From Anabaena sp. 4-3 (GTDB lineage: Bacteria > Cyanobacteriota > Cyanobacteriia > Cyanobacteriales > Nostocaceae): a stretch of 64,000 nt of DNA. The DNA lies in contig NZ_LUHJ01000061.1 of the NCBI RefSeq assembly GCF_001597745.1, positions 205,997 to 269,996 on the forward strand. The letters are read 5' to 3'. Under the pieces are notes generated by a model. It was not told the DNA's origin and did not search any database. It saw only the letters and a program-made list of their open reading frames with translations. Both the position numbers and the translations under genes were made by a program. This document shows, in pieces, positions 16,687 through 25,066 of this stretch (position 1 is its first letter; each line of letters begins with the position of its first letter).

Positions 16687-19110
16687 TTAACCCCTCCCCT
16701 CCATAACTAAATAAACACCCCAAATCGCCATAGCTCGTAAATACGTACTAGCCCGAAAAGTCCCAGATGCAGTAATAGCTTCAGGTGTCCGAAACTGCAA
16801 ACCATTATCATAAATTTGCTCAACAACAGCCTGAGTTAACCGCAAAGCTTCATCCTGCATACCCATCTGCACCAAAAAAGCTGCTAAACCAAAATTAATC
16901 CCCGTCCAAACCTCTAGAGGATGGGTAGCTTTCGGGTTTTCTGGTGAACCATCGGGACGCACACCATTAGCCGCACCAAATTTACCATTGTAGAATTTGA
17001 GGAAGCAAGCATCATAAACAGTTCTTAAAGCAGAAAGGGCGCGATCGCTAGGAACAATATCCGGTAAATTTAATAAAGCAGCGTAAAATTGTCCACACAA
17101 TTGATCTGCCATCACCACATCAGAACCGCTTTGACTATCTAAGCGATAATATTGACCATTCCAGAGTTTTTCTTGATAGATAGGTAGAGACTTGTTTAAC
17201 CAAGTTTCATAGATAGATTTTTGGAAAAGTAATTTTTCTCGGCTGTCTGCATCTGACTGATTTTTGCTTAAAATCTCACTAATAGCAATAGCCGCTTCTA
17301 AAGCTGCTAACCATAAACCACCACAATACGCGCTAACCCCTTGCAGTCGCCAGTCATCAAAAGTTTGATCAGGTGCGCCGGAATTTTCAGGAATGCCATC
17401 ATTATCTAAATCAAAGGTTTTGACATAATCTAGAGTTTGGACAATAGCATTCCAGCAGTCTTGAAGAAACTCGATATCATTAGCACCAGTAAACAGGAAA
17501 TCACGGTAAACTTGTAAGACAAAATCACAGCCTAAATCCTTCCACAAATTACAGTCTTGATAACTGGTGTAGTTGGTTTTTTCCCAGACGTGTTCATTAG
17601 GTGCGCCTAAATCGTGGGGTGTTGCACCGACAGCTTTACGTACAGCCATCGGACTTTCTGCACCGATAGTATAGTAATAACCAATCACGCGAGTTGTATC
17701 ATCACCTTGGGGAATAGCCCGCGCAAAAGCACGGATAACTGATTTTTCTAGTTCTGGGAACAGTAGCAGTAGTCCGAAAGAACCGTATAACCGGACATCT
17801 AAACTTTCATACCAACGGTAATCTAGACATTCTAATACAGCAAACTGACCAATAGGGTCGCGTTCTGTAGCTGCACTCCAGAGTGTACCACCACTGGTGA
17901 GGTCGTAAAGCTCATTAAAGAGAGCCATTTTAAACCAGTTGGGTAAGTCTTCCCGTTCTAGAATAGGTTGTTGCCAAGCTTGAATTTGTTGTTGCCAAGA
18001 GTGATATTGTTCTAAAGCCAGAGAAGCGATCGCCCAAGCATTGTTGCCATTAGTACCAAAAAAGTCTGTATATCTGCGATAATAGTTAACTCCGGCAGCA
18101 AATTCAGTCACGGGGAAATCCCAAGCTAGAACAAAGGGAATTTGCAGACTTGCGCCGGGTGCGAGAGTCAAACGAACTGCGATCGCTGCCCCTATTTGTT
18201 CATTTTCTCCGGCTGGGGTGGTATCTATATAATCAGGTAGTGAACCATCCGCCGCAAAGCTTTGCCATATCTCATCCCCCTTACCAACACTATTCCAACG
18301 GCTATGATGAAAAACTTCCACTTGGGGATGTTTCTGAGTAGCAATACACCAACTACCCTCACCTTCCTGTAAAGGTTCTGTAATTCCCACCCGTCCCAAA
18401 AAGCAACCGATAGATTGGGGACTTTCCACCAGATAATTATAATTGCCTTTACTCTCACCTAAACACGGCTGATACTCATAAACTGGACTACCATCATCGC
18501 GCATTTTCACCTCTGGAGATTTAAGCGCGTTAGTAAACCAGCCCGTCATATTCTGCCAAGTCAGCATAATACTGAGAGTGATAGGTGCATTTGTCGGGTT
18601 GTGCGCCTTCCAGACAAACACCGCCACAGGGTAGCTAGTTTCTTGATAATTATCAGCATAGATAGGGGAAAACTGCTCACAGGTTAACTGTGTCTGCAAG
18701 ACATTTTCATACACAAACCAACTACGAGGATACAGTGCATGATATGTACCTGTCTCCTGTCTAACGGTAGAGGCTGGATACCATTGCCAAGCTTGCAGAC
18801 TACCATCTGTGGGTGCTGTTGTTGCTAAAGCGTAAGCTTGGGAGGATGCGCCATTTGACTCAAACACACTGAATTGACAAGCGGGGAAGTTTTGAAACAG
18901 ATGTTCACCCCCGTCAATGTGCCATAGATTAAAATCTCCCCGCGAAGAACGCCCGATGCAACCAGCACCGAAGCCACCCAAGGGCATACCATGCCAAGGC
19001 CCATCATCTATATTACTAGCGTAGCGAACAGTATAAGGTTTGTCCCAGCCTAAACCGATAGGACGATTCCAAGTACAAACGGGAATTTGCGGAGAGGGTT
19101 GAGTTGCCAT
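16687..19110 (-). CDS. GH116 beta-glucosidase / GBA2-like glucosylceramidase family protein
   Basis: The 807-residue product matches GH116 (formerly DUF608): the N-terminal beta domain opens with GMPLGGFGAGCIGRSSRGDF and the C-terminal (alpha/alpha)6 domain carries KTNYTSYQDCNLWKDLGCDF and the acid/base segment SGAPDQTFDDW followed by GVSAYCGGLW. Characterised bacterial members hydrolyse beta-glucosides or beta-xylosides; the mammalian GBA2 acts on glucosylceramide. The substrate here is unknown. No signal peptide is seen, so it is probably cytosolic. The proposed nucleophile lies in the EKTNYTSYQ region by comparison with the family. The start is the ATG at 19110. The gene lies 209 bp downstream of nnrD, with repeats between. 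Confidence 0.85.
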   Translation of the reverse strand: MATQPSPQIPVCTWNRPIGLGWDKPYTVRYASNIDDGPWHGMPLGGFGAGCIGRSSRGDFNLWHIDGGEHLFQNFPACQFSVFESNGASSQAYALATTAPTDGSLQAWQWYPASTVRQETGTYHALYPRSWFVYENVLQTQLTCEQFSPIYADNYQETSYPVAVFVWKAHNPTNAPITLSIMLTWQNMTGWFTNALKSPEVKMRDDGSPVYEYQPCLGESKGNYNYLVESPQSIGCFLGRVGITEPLQEGEGSWCIATQKHPQVEVFHHSRWNSVGKGDEIWQSFAADGSLPDYIDTTPAGENEQIGAAIAVRLTLAPGASLQIPFVLAWDFPVTEFAAGVNYYRRYTDFFGTNGNNAWAIASLALEQYHSWQQQIQAWQQPILEREDLPNWFKMALFNELYDLTSGGTLWSAATERDPIGQFAVLECLDYRWYESLDVRLYGSFGLLLLFPELEKSVIRAFARAIPQGDDTTRVIGYYYTIGAESPMAVRKAVGATPHDLGAPNEHVWEKTNYTSYQDCNLWKDLGCDFVLQVYRDFLFTGANDIEFLQDCWNAIVQTLDYVKTFDLDNDGIPENSGAPDQTFDDWRLQGVSAYCGGLWLAALEAAIAISEILSKNQSDADSREKLLFQKSIYETWLNKSLPIYQEKLWNGQYYRLDSQSGSDVVMADQLCGQFYAALLNLPDIVPSDRALSALRTVYDACFLKFYNGKFGAANGVRPDGSPENPKATHPLEVWTGINFGLAAFLVQMGMQDEALRLTQAVVEQIYDNGLQFRTPEAITASGTFRASTYLRAMAIWGVYLVMEGRG

Positions 19111-19209
19111 TACCTAGTGTTACAGTGCAGTTATGCTATGGAAGCTTAACGCGATGTGCCAATTTTCTCAAGTGGAGATGTTGCAATGCAAAATCTGTAC
19201 AATATACCT

Positions 19210-19300
19210 TTGTGCCTACTCTCCGAGAAGCCGCTTCTCTTCGAGAGGCTTCGCCAACGCGTCTTTGCGCCTACCCTGCGGGTTCCGCTTTAGCGGTATG
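19210..19300. repeat. Complex intergenic repeat with nested palindromes
   Basis: Contains CGAGAAGCCGCTTCTC-like and GGGTTCCGCTTTAGCGG-like short inverted motifs, a composite often found between genes in this group. It separates nnrD from the GH116 gene. Confidence 0.5.
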
Positions 19301-19319
19301 CGCGAACTTCTAAATAATA

Positions 19320-20924
19320 TTATTCAGCAACGCGCATAACTGGGATAAGGTAGTTTGTCAATGTCAACGCATCCACACCTAATTCTGTGCGTTCTTGGGC
19401 TGCTAATATCCCGGCTTGGGCGTGCCACCATGCCGCCGTCGCTACAATATCTTCTATAGGTAATTCTTTTGTGGCTGCTTGTGCTAATAATCCACCGATT
19501 AACCCTGTTAACACATCGCCACTACCACCACGGGCTAAGGCTGGGGTACTTTCGGGATTAATCCAGATTATACCTTGGGGATTGGCAATGGCGGTTCTTG
19601 CACCTTTCAACAATACTACTGCCTGACTCTGGGTTGCTGCTTCTCGCACAGCATTAATTCTGTCGCGTTTAGCATCAGGAAGGTGAGGAAACAAGCGTTG
19701 AAATTCTCCAGTATGGGGTGTGAGTACAGTTGCCGCTTGACGCTGTTGTAATGTGGGGATGGTGTCTAGTTGTGCGAGAATATTTAAACCATCAGCATCG
19801 AGAACTAAGGGACGTTGACTAGCAATAACTGCTTGCACAATGGGAGTAGCATCTGTAGTTAAACCAGGCCCACAAGCGATCGCACTAAAGGAATTTAAAT
19901 CTGTCTTCTCTGGTAATTGTAACTGAGCGAACGCCCCTGTTTCCGTTTCTGGGCAACCAATAATTAAAGCCTCCGGCAAATGCGACACCAAAAGCGGCTT
20001 GAGAGATTCCGGTACAGCCACAGACAGCATCCCCACACCACTCGCCCTAGCACCCAACGCCGTTAAAATTGCCCCTCCTGCATAACGTCGCGAACCACAA
20101 ATTAACAATAAATGTCCTTCTTTATATTTGTGCGTCACTGGGGGACGGGGTAAGGGTAAAGTAGAAAGTGCGCTTGCTGGTGTAATGCGTTTAATTTTGT
20201 GGGTGTCTCCCAACACAGCTTGCACATCAGCCAAGGGGATATCAAAATCAATTAACTCAGCCTTACCTACATACTCCAAAGCCTGATCCTGCAATAAACC
20301 CAACTTCCACAAACCCAAGCAAAACGTGTGAGTAGCGCGGATAGCTGTCCCCAAAACCTCACCTGTATCGGTATGCAAACCCGAAGGCACATCAATACTA
20401 ATAATTGGTTTATCCCAGTCGTTAAAATGATTAATTGCTGAGGCGATGTTATCAGTAATTGCTCTTTCTAACCCAAATCCAAATAATCCATCAACTAAAA
20501 CATCACAATCAGGTAATTGTGCAATCTCTTGATAACAGGGGATACCTAAACTTTGAGCATACTGCAAATGCTGTGAAGTTAAATCTTTGAGCTGAGAAAT
20601 AGGTGCGTAAATCCAAACATCGTAACCGTGAAAGTATAACTCACGGGCAACAACCAACGCATCACCCCCATTATGTCCTGGCCCGACGAGAATACCAACA
20701 CGGGGAGATGGGGAAGCAGGGGAGAGTTTTTCCCAATAATTCTTTAATTTTGAGTTAATTTGTCCTTCATTGGGGTAAATCTCTCGAATGCGCCCAGCAA
20801 TTAACCCCGCGACTTTCTCCATCAAAGCGGGTACGGGCATTCCGGCGGCAAATATCCGCCCTTCAATGTCTCGCATTTGGGCAGCAGTGACTACGACTTG
20901 GGAGATGTGTTCGTTTCTATTCAT
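19320..20924 (-). CDS. nnrD: Bifunctional NAD(P)HX epimerase / ADP-dependent NAD(P)HX dehydratase
   Basis: The 534-residue product joins both NAD(P)HX repair activities. The N-terminal part (about 1-235) is the epimerase (YjeF_N), with ILVGPGHNGGDALVVARELY and the DGLFGFGLER segment. The C-terminal part (about 260-530) is the ribokinase-like dehydratase, with CGSRRYAGGAILTALGARASG, ACGPGL, DADGLNIL, LTPHTGEF and the terminal RGGSGDVLTGLIGGLLAQ that holds the catalytic Asp. It restores NADH/NADPH from their damaged hydrates in the cytosol. The length is normal for the fused form. The ATG at 20924 is the start. Confidence 0.93.
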   Translation of the reverse strand: MNRNEHISQVVVTAAQMRDIEGRIFAAGMPVPALMEKVAGLIAGRIREIYPNEGQINSKLKNYWEKLSPASPSPRVGILVGPGHNGGDALVVARELYFHGYDVWIYAPISQLKDLTSQHLQYAQSLGIPCYQEIAQLPDCDVLVDGLFGFGLERAITDNIASAINHFNDWDKPIISIDVPSGLHTDTGEVLGTAIRATHTFCLGLWKLGLLQDQALEYVGKAELIDFDIPLADVQAVLGDTHKIKRITPASALSTLPLPRPPVTHKYKEGHLLLICGSRRYAGGAILTALGARASGVGMLSVAVPESLKPLLVSHLPEALIIGCPETETGAFAQLQLPEKTDLNSFSAIACGPGLTTDATPIVQAVIASQRPLVLDADGLNILAQLDTIPTLQQRQAATVLTPHTGEFQRLFPHLPDAKRDRINAVREAATQSQAVVLLKGARTAIANPQGIIWINPESTPALARGGSGDVLTGLIGGLLAQAATKELPIEDIVATAAWWHAQAGILAAQERTELGVDALTLTNYLIPVMRVAE

Positions 20925-21042
20925 CTTAAGTTGCGTTGAAAAAGAATATTGAGAAATAGGTAAGGTAAAAATTACGAATATTCCTCATCCCTACTTCCCA
21001 TTCCCCACTCCCAGCCTAAGTTAAAAATTGCAACTTGGTGTA

Positions 21043-23538
21043 CTATCGAGATTTTCCAGAACGATGCTCTCGGTTTTCATAGGGGCCAAGGAATCTTTCC
21101 CCGTTAAAATGAATCATGTGATCTGGTTGATCTGCTACCCAAACTTCTGTTTCCCAAGAAATTTCCGCCAAATACCGAGTCATTTCCTTACGACTGGGGA
21201 AAGCAGTCACAAAAACTAATCCTTTATGGCAAGACTGAAATAGCTGCTTCAACTCATTATGACGTTTCAAATTGATTGCGCCATGACTGGTGACAGCTTC
21301 AATCAATACTAGCCAGTCTTGCTGTTCATAGTAAACTGCAATGTCTGGCATTTTACCGTGAGGATCTAATTCAATCCCCATTTCTCGGAATTTCTGAGTT
21401 TCATTAATGATGAACTTATCCCCAGCATCGCCTACATAGAAAACTAAACCCCCAGGCGTAAATCTGGGACAGAAATTTTCTAAAATCTCTTTGATTAATA
21501 AATTTTGTCCACCTGATGATAATTGAATAGCTTGACCATCAGGCAAAGTTACGGGAATTATCGGTATGTTGCGATTTCTATCCTGTAATAAGTTTGTGAT
21601 TGAAACAGCATAATTGCGACAAGCCTCTTCCCACTGCCCAGAACCATAGGATTTAAGCAGTGACAATGCTTGTTGATGAAGTTGATAACACCATTTCGGG
21701 CTGTTTATTGGTCGATCAGGTTGATCTGGATTCTCAACAACTATCCCCATCTGCACAAACTGGTGCATCGTCTGCCGTCGAACTGTTTCGCGTGTATTCG
21801 GTGCGTATTGTTTACCGTAGTAATCACGAAACCAATCCATCATTTCTGTAATTCTGCGTCTGGGTGCTGTCGCTTGATACCAAGGTGTTTCAGGACGAAT
21901 ATCTGCCAATGCCAGTAAGCAAAGTGCTGAACGCTCGTTTTGTTGTTGCCTCGGAGCAGAAATTGCTTTGAGTATAGCAAGTGCTTCCTCAATTCTTTTA
22001 CTAGCTTGAATCGCGTTCGTTGCTTCGCTCATAATCGACAAGGTTTTATGTACAATCTGATCAAGTTGCTCCTGATCAAAGTGAAAATCACCAATTTGGC
22101 TTCCTAGTCGCATTAAATCATCTTTGCCTGGGTATTTAATTCTCCGCAAATCCGTTGCATTAACTTGTGTGTGTCCGCTAAACTGCCGGAAGTAATGATC
22201 AAATAAAGTTGAATTGAGAAATCCTGCTAAACCTCTTGCTAAGTCAGGGTTAATTCCCTGACCTTTAGCATGATAATAGTTGAGGTGATTTTCTATACCT
22301 AATGCTGGCGCATCTAAAGGAGAACACACAGCAGCAACCACACGCCGCTTTTCTTCTTTAGCCGAAAACCGTTTTGTCAACACGTACCAACCCGGTTGAA
22401 TTAACCATTTTTCTGTGTCTTGGTTTTGTTCAATGGCGATCGCCTTACGCGGATTATTAGGTGGGAATACAACTTTCCCTGTCTTGATAGCTTCTGGATA
22501 AAGCAATGGAACGCTTTGCTTATCCCAGCAAGTTCTCAAAGCTGATTTGAGACGAAAATCGACAACTGGCCCTGTTGAAACTTCTAAACCAATTTCATCC
22601 AAAGTAAATGAGAATTTATTCATTTGCACTCTCAAAGCATCTTCAAGAGAGTTAGTCACGATATGAATAAAATTCTCAGCATCATTAGCTGCAACAACTT
22701 CTTTATAAGGAACGTACCTTAATTCTGATAATTCATCTAAATTGTTTTCAGAATTATTAGTAATTTGCACATAATCAGGCTTAATATTTGTTTTTATAGT
22801 ATGAAAAATAATATTTTCTTGTAATACTTTATCTTCAGAAAAAGCTGCGGAACGACTTTCAAAAATATGAATTTTATTAAGTGCCGTATTTGCCAACAAA
22901 GCTTGACGAAAAGGACGAAAATAAGCACCATTACAGAAACTTCTCGGCGTAATTGCAACTATCTCTCCATTTTTTGCAAGCTGTAAAACAGTCAGCCAAA
23001 CAAATGCACTATAGAAATTTACAGTGTCAATTCCCTGTTTTGAAAGTATTTTCTTTTCGACTGATTGGCTACTAATTTTTTTATAAGGTGGATTCAGAAT
23101 CGCGTGAGTAAAATTAATGGATGACTTAGTAAAAAGCGGCAAATTAATTTCAGTAACAGCCTTAATGAAGCTTTCTTCATGTAAGCAGTAATTTGCTTTA
23201 ATTCCTCTGTTTTCTAAAGCTACACAACATTCTGTAAGACATTGCCTCAAAGAAGATAAAAAAGCTGATTCAACTTCATAAGCTGTGAGCAAGCAGCTTT
23301 CAACGTTGTTGGGATTTGCTAATATTTGCTCTACAAATGCAGCAGTTAATGCACCAACTCCCGCACCCGGATCTAGAAGACTGATATTACCAGATAGATG
23401 ACTGAATTGTTTCGCCATAAAACGAGCAACTGGGGCAGGAGTGAAAAACTGTCCCAGTTCACTACGCTGCTTCAGATCCAGTCTTGAGGAGAATTGAATC
23501 CTATTAATGTCAGTGGAGTCTGTAAGAAACGTTGTCAT
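21043..23538 (-). CDS. Single-chain restriction-modification enzyme: N6-adenine methyltransferase fused to a BsuBI/PstI-type nuclease
   Basis: The 831-residue product begins with RSELGQFFTPAPVARFM and the SAM loop LLDPGAGVGALT (about 56-62), and has the N6-adenine catalytic motif NPPY at 149-152, all typical of class I (Eco57I/TaqI-like) DNA methyltransferases. A middle region resembles a target-recognition part. The C-terminal third (about 560-820) resembles BsuBI/PstI restriction enzymes, with a PD-(D/E)XK-like core: PD at 731-732 in GKMPDIAVYY, Glu747 in WLVLIEAVTSHG, and KGLVFVTAFPSR. It would be a type II system in one polypeptide that methylates and cuts the same site. The site is not deducible; PstI itself cuts CTGCAG. 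No separate partner gene flanks it. Confidence 0.85.
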   Translation of the reverse strand: MTTFLTDSTDINRIQFSSRLDLKQRSELGQFFTPAPVARFMAKQFSHLSGNISLLDPGAGVGALTAAFVEQILANPNNVESCLLTAYEVESAFLSSLRQCLTECCVALENRGIKANYCLHEESFIKAVTEINLPLFTKSSINFTHAILNPPYKKISSQSVEKKILSKQGIDTVNFYSAFVWLTVLQLAKNGEIVAITPRSFCNGAYFRPFRQALLANTALNKIHIFESRSAAFSEDKVLQENIIFHTIKTNIKPDYVQITNNSENNLDELSELRYVPYKEVVAANDAENFIHIVTNSLEDALRVQMNKFSFTLDEIGLEVSTGPVVDFRLKSALRTCWDKQSVPLLYPEAIKTGKVVFPPNNPRKAIAIEQNQDTEKWLIQPGWYVLTKRFSAKEEKRRVVAAVCSPLDAPALGIENHLNYYHAKGQGINPDLARGLAGFLNSTLFDHYFRQFSGHTQVNATDLRRIKYPGKDDLMRLGSQIGDFHFDQEQLDQIVHKTLSIMSEATNAIQASKRIEEALAILKAISAPRQQQNERSALCLLALADIRPETPWYQATAPRRRITEMMDWFRDYYGKQYAPNTRETVRRQTMHQFVQMGIVVENPDQPDRPINSPKWCYQLHQQALSLLKSYGSGQWEEACRNYAVSITNLLQDRNRNIPIIPVTLPDGQAIQLSSGGQNLLIKEILENFCPRFTPGGLVFYVGDAGDKFIINETQKFREMGIELDPHGKMPDIAVYYEQQDWLVLIEAVTSHGAINLKRHNELKQLFQSCHKGLVFVTAFPSRKEMTRYLAEISWETEVWVADQPDHMIHFNGERFLGPYENREHRSGKSR

Positions 23539-23595
23539 GGTGTGAATCTCCCGAACTAATTCGGGAGAGTGTCAAACAACTACTCCCCCTCATCC

Positions 23596-24144
23596 CTAAA
23601 CTAAAAACGGCCGTGCTAACAAAAAGCTAGAAATTGTCTTCGCATCTACTGGTTCACCTTCCAGAATCGCTTTTTCTAACTGTTCAGGAGTGAAAAATAC
23701 AATCTCAATATCTTCATCTGAATCTTGCGCTGGTGGGGTTGCCAACTTTTCTAAATCCCTTGCCAGAAAAGCGTAGATAATTTCATCAGAATAGCCAGGT
23801 GCTAGAAAAAATTCGCCTAGTTTATCCCACTTTTGCGCGCTATAACCAGTCTCTTCTTGAATTTCGCGCTGTACTGTCTCTAGAGGATCTTCATTAATTT
23901 CTACAGTTCCGGCAGGAAACTCTAATATTCTGCCTTGAATTGCAAACCGATATTGGCGTACAAGTATAAGTTTACCTTCCGCAGTCACAGGCACAGCTAA
24001 AGCACCACCAGGGTGACGAATACATTCCCATTCCCCTTCGGCTTTGTTGGGTAAACGCAAACGATTCACTTCAAAGTCAAACTTGCGTCCTTTATAAAAT
24101 AAGCGTTGCTTTAATAGCTGTGGTAATTCTCTACCTATTGGCAT
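23596..24144 (-). CDS. Nudix hydrolase, ADP-ribose pyrophosphatase-like
   Basis: The product has a complete Nudix box (GTVEINEDPLETVQREIQEETGYS: G-x5-E-x7-REIQEETG) after a beta-rich N-terminal part with the ECIRHPGGALAVPV and LVRQYRFAIQGRILEFPAG segments typical of ADP-ribose/ADP-sugar pyrophosphatases. Such enzymes hydrolyse ADP-ribose to AMP and ribose 5-phosphate. I chose the ATG at 24144 (MPIGRELP, 182 residues), which matches the usual length; a GTG at 24201 would add 19 residues. Neither has a clear Shine-Dalgarno. It follows folK on the same strand with 87 bp between, so the two may share a transcript. Confidence 0.85.
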   Translation of the reverse strand: MPIGRELPQLLKQRLFYKGRKFDFEVNRLRLPNKAEGEWECIRHPGGALAVPVTAEGKLILVRQYRFAIQGRILEFPAGTVEINEDPLETVQREIQEETGYSAQKWDKLGEFFLAPGYSDEIIYAFLARDLEKLATPPAQDSDEDIEIVFFTPEQLEKAILEGEPVDAKTISSFLLARPFLV

Positions 24145-24231
24145 AGTGAAATAGTGTTGTTGTTGAGAGGACCAAAAAACACTGGGGGGTGGTAATCGCA
24201 CCAGGGTTTTATGCGTTGATGGGTGGTAATT

Positions 24232-24729
24232 TTAACTGTCCTTTAACAAAAGTACATCAGAACAGTCTACTTTTTTTACCAACTCTTTTATCGCTAATCC
24301 GGAAACTGGATCTATCCAATCGGGGGCAATTTCCGCTAGCGGTACTAACACAAAGGCTCGCTGTTGCATTCGCGGATGGGGAATTTGCAGAGTTGGCGTA
24401 TCGATCATTAAATCATCATACAGCAATATGTCCAAATCCAGCGATCGCGCTCCCCAGTGTTCTTGCCGTACCCGCCCAAATTTTTGTTCTATCGCTAGCA
24501 ATGTCTCTAATAATTCCTGGGGACTCATTTCTACTTGCACAATCGCACAACCATTAATGTAATCGGGTTGTGGCGGCCCTACGGCTTTGGTTCTATACCA
24601 ACTTGATGTTGTCTCTAGTTTAATGCCGTCAATTGTAGCTAATTCCTGAATTGCTGCGGCTAATATTGCCAAAGAATCGCCCAAATTACTGCCAAGGGCT
24701 ATGGCACTACGTCTGACTTTGACTACCAC
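24232..24729 (-). CDS. folK: 2-amino-4-hydroxy-6-hydroxymethyldihydropteridine pyrophosphokinase
   Basis: The 165-residue product carries the HPPK signatures: ALGSNLGDS near the N-terminus, RTKAVGPPQPDYING, the RxxxxWGARSLDLDILLYDD motif binding pterin, Mg and ATP, and HPRMQQRAFVLVPLAEIAP. It transfers pyrophosphate from ATP to the pterin alcohol in folate synthesis, in the cytosol. The length is normal. The start is a GTG at 24729; no in-frame ATG is available before the conserved GSNLGD. It heads a probable folK-Nudix unit. Confidence 0.93.
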   Translation of the reverse strand: MVVKVRRSAIALGSNLGDSLAILAAAIQELATIDGIKLETTSSWYRTKAVGPPQPDYINGCAIVQVEMSPQELLETLLAIEQKFGRVRQEHWGARSLDLDILLYDDLMIDTPTLQIPHPRMQQRAFVLVPLAEIAPDWIDPVSGLAIKELVKKVDCSDVLLLKDS

Positions 24730-25066
24730 CCCATTATCCCATAAATCATTATTGAGACTGATTGATAAATTCTGCCAAAATTTTTTTTACTACTTTGGAT
24801 AGTGTTTTTGATGTTTAACAATTAATTAAAACAAATGTAATCCTCTATGCAAAAAAAAATAATTAAATATAAAAAAATTCTTATGTAATAACGAATTTAG
24901 TGATTTCATTATGAGATATTATACTAACACGAACGTAGTGAGGCAAGTCAAAAACTACTATTTAGTAGTTAGCGGGTGACTACATTCAGCTACGAACTAA
25001 TAAGAAGAAACTTACCTCTAAGTTCCAGCAAGCAATTTCAATGACTCAGACAAGGAGGAACGGCAC
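24730..25066. other. Divergent promoter region, 337 bp
   Basis: An AT-rich tract (24775-24920) precedes folK and the penicillin-binding protein gene. A short inverted motif AACTACTATTTAGTAGTT lies near 24953-24970. No known operator is recognised. Confidence 0.45.
25052..25058 (+). promoter_or_regulatory. Strong Shine-Dalgarno supporting a TTG start
   Basis: AAGGAGG at 25052-25058 lies 8 nt upstream of TTG 25067, the only start compatible with the PBP frame; the nearby ATG at 25041 is out of frame. Confidence 0.75.
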
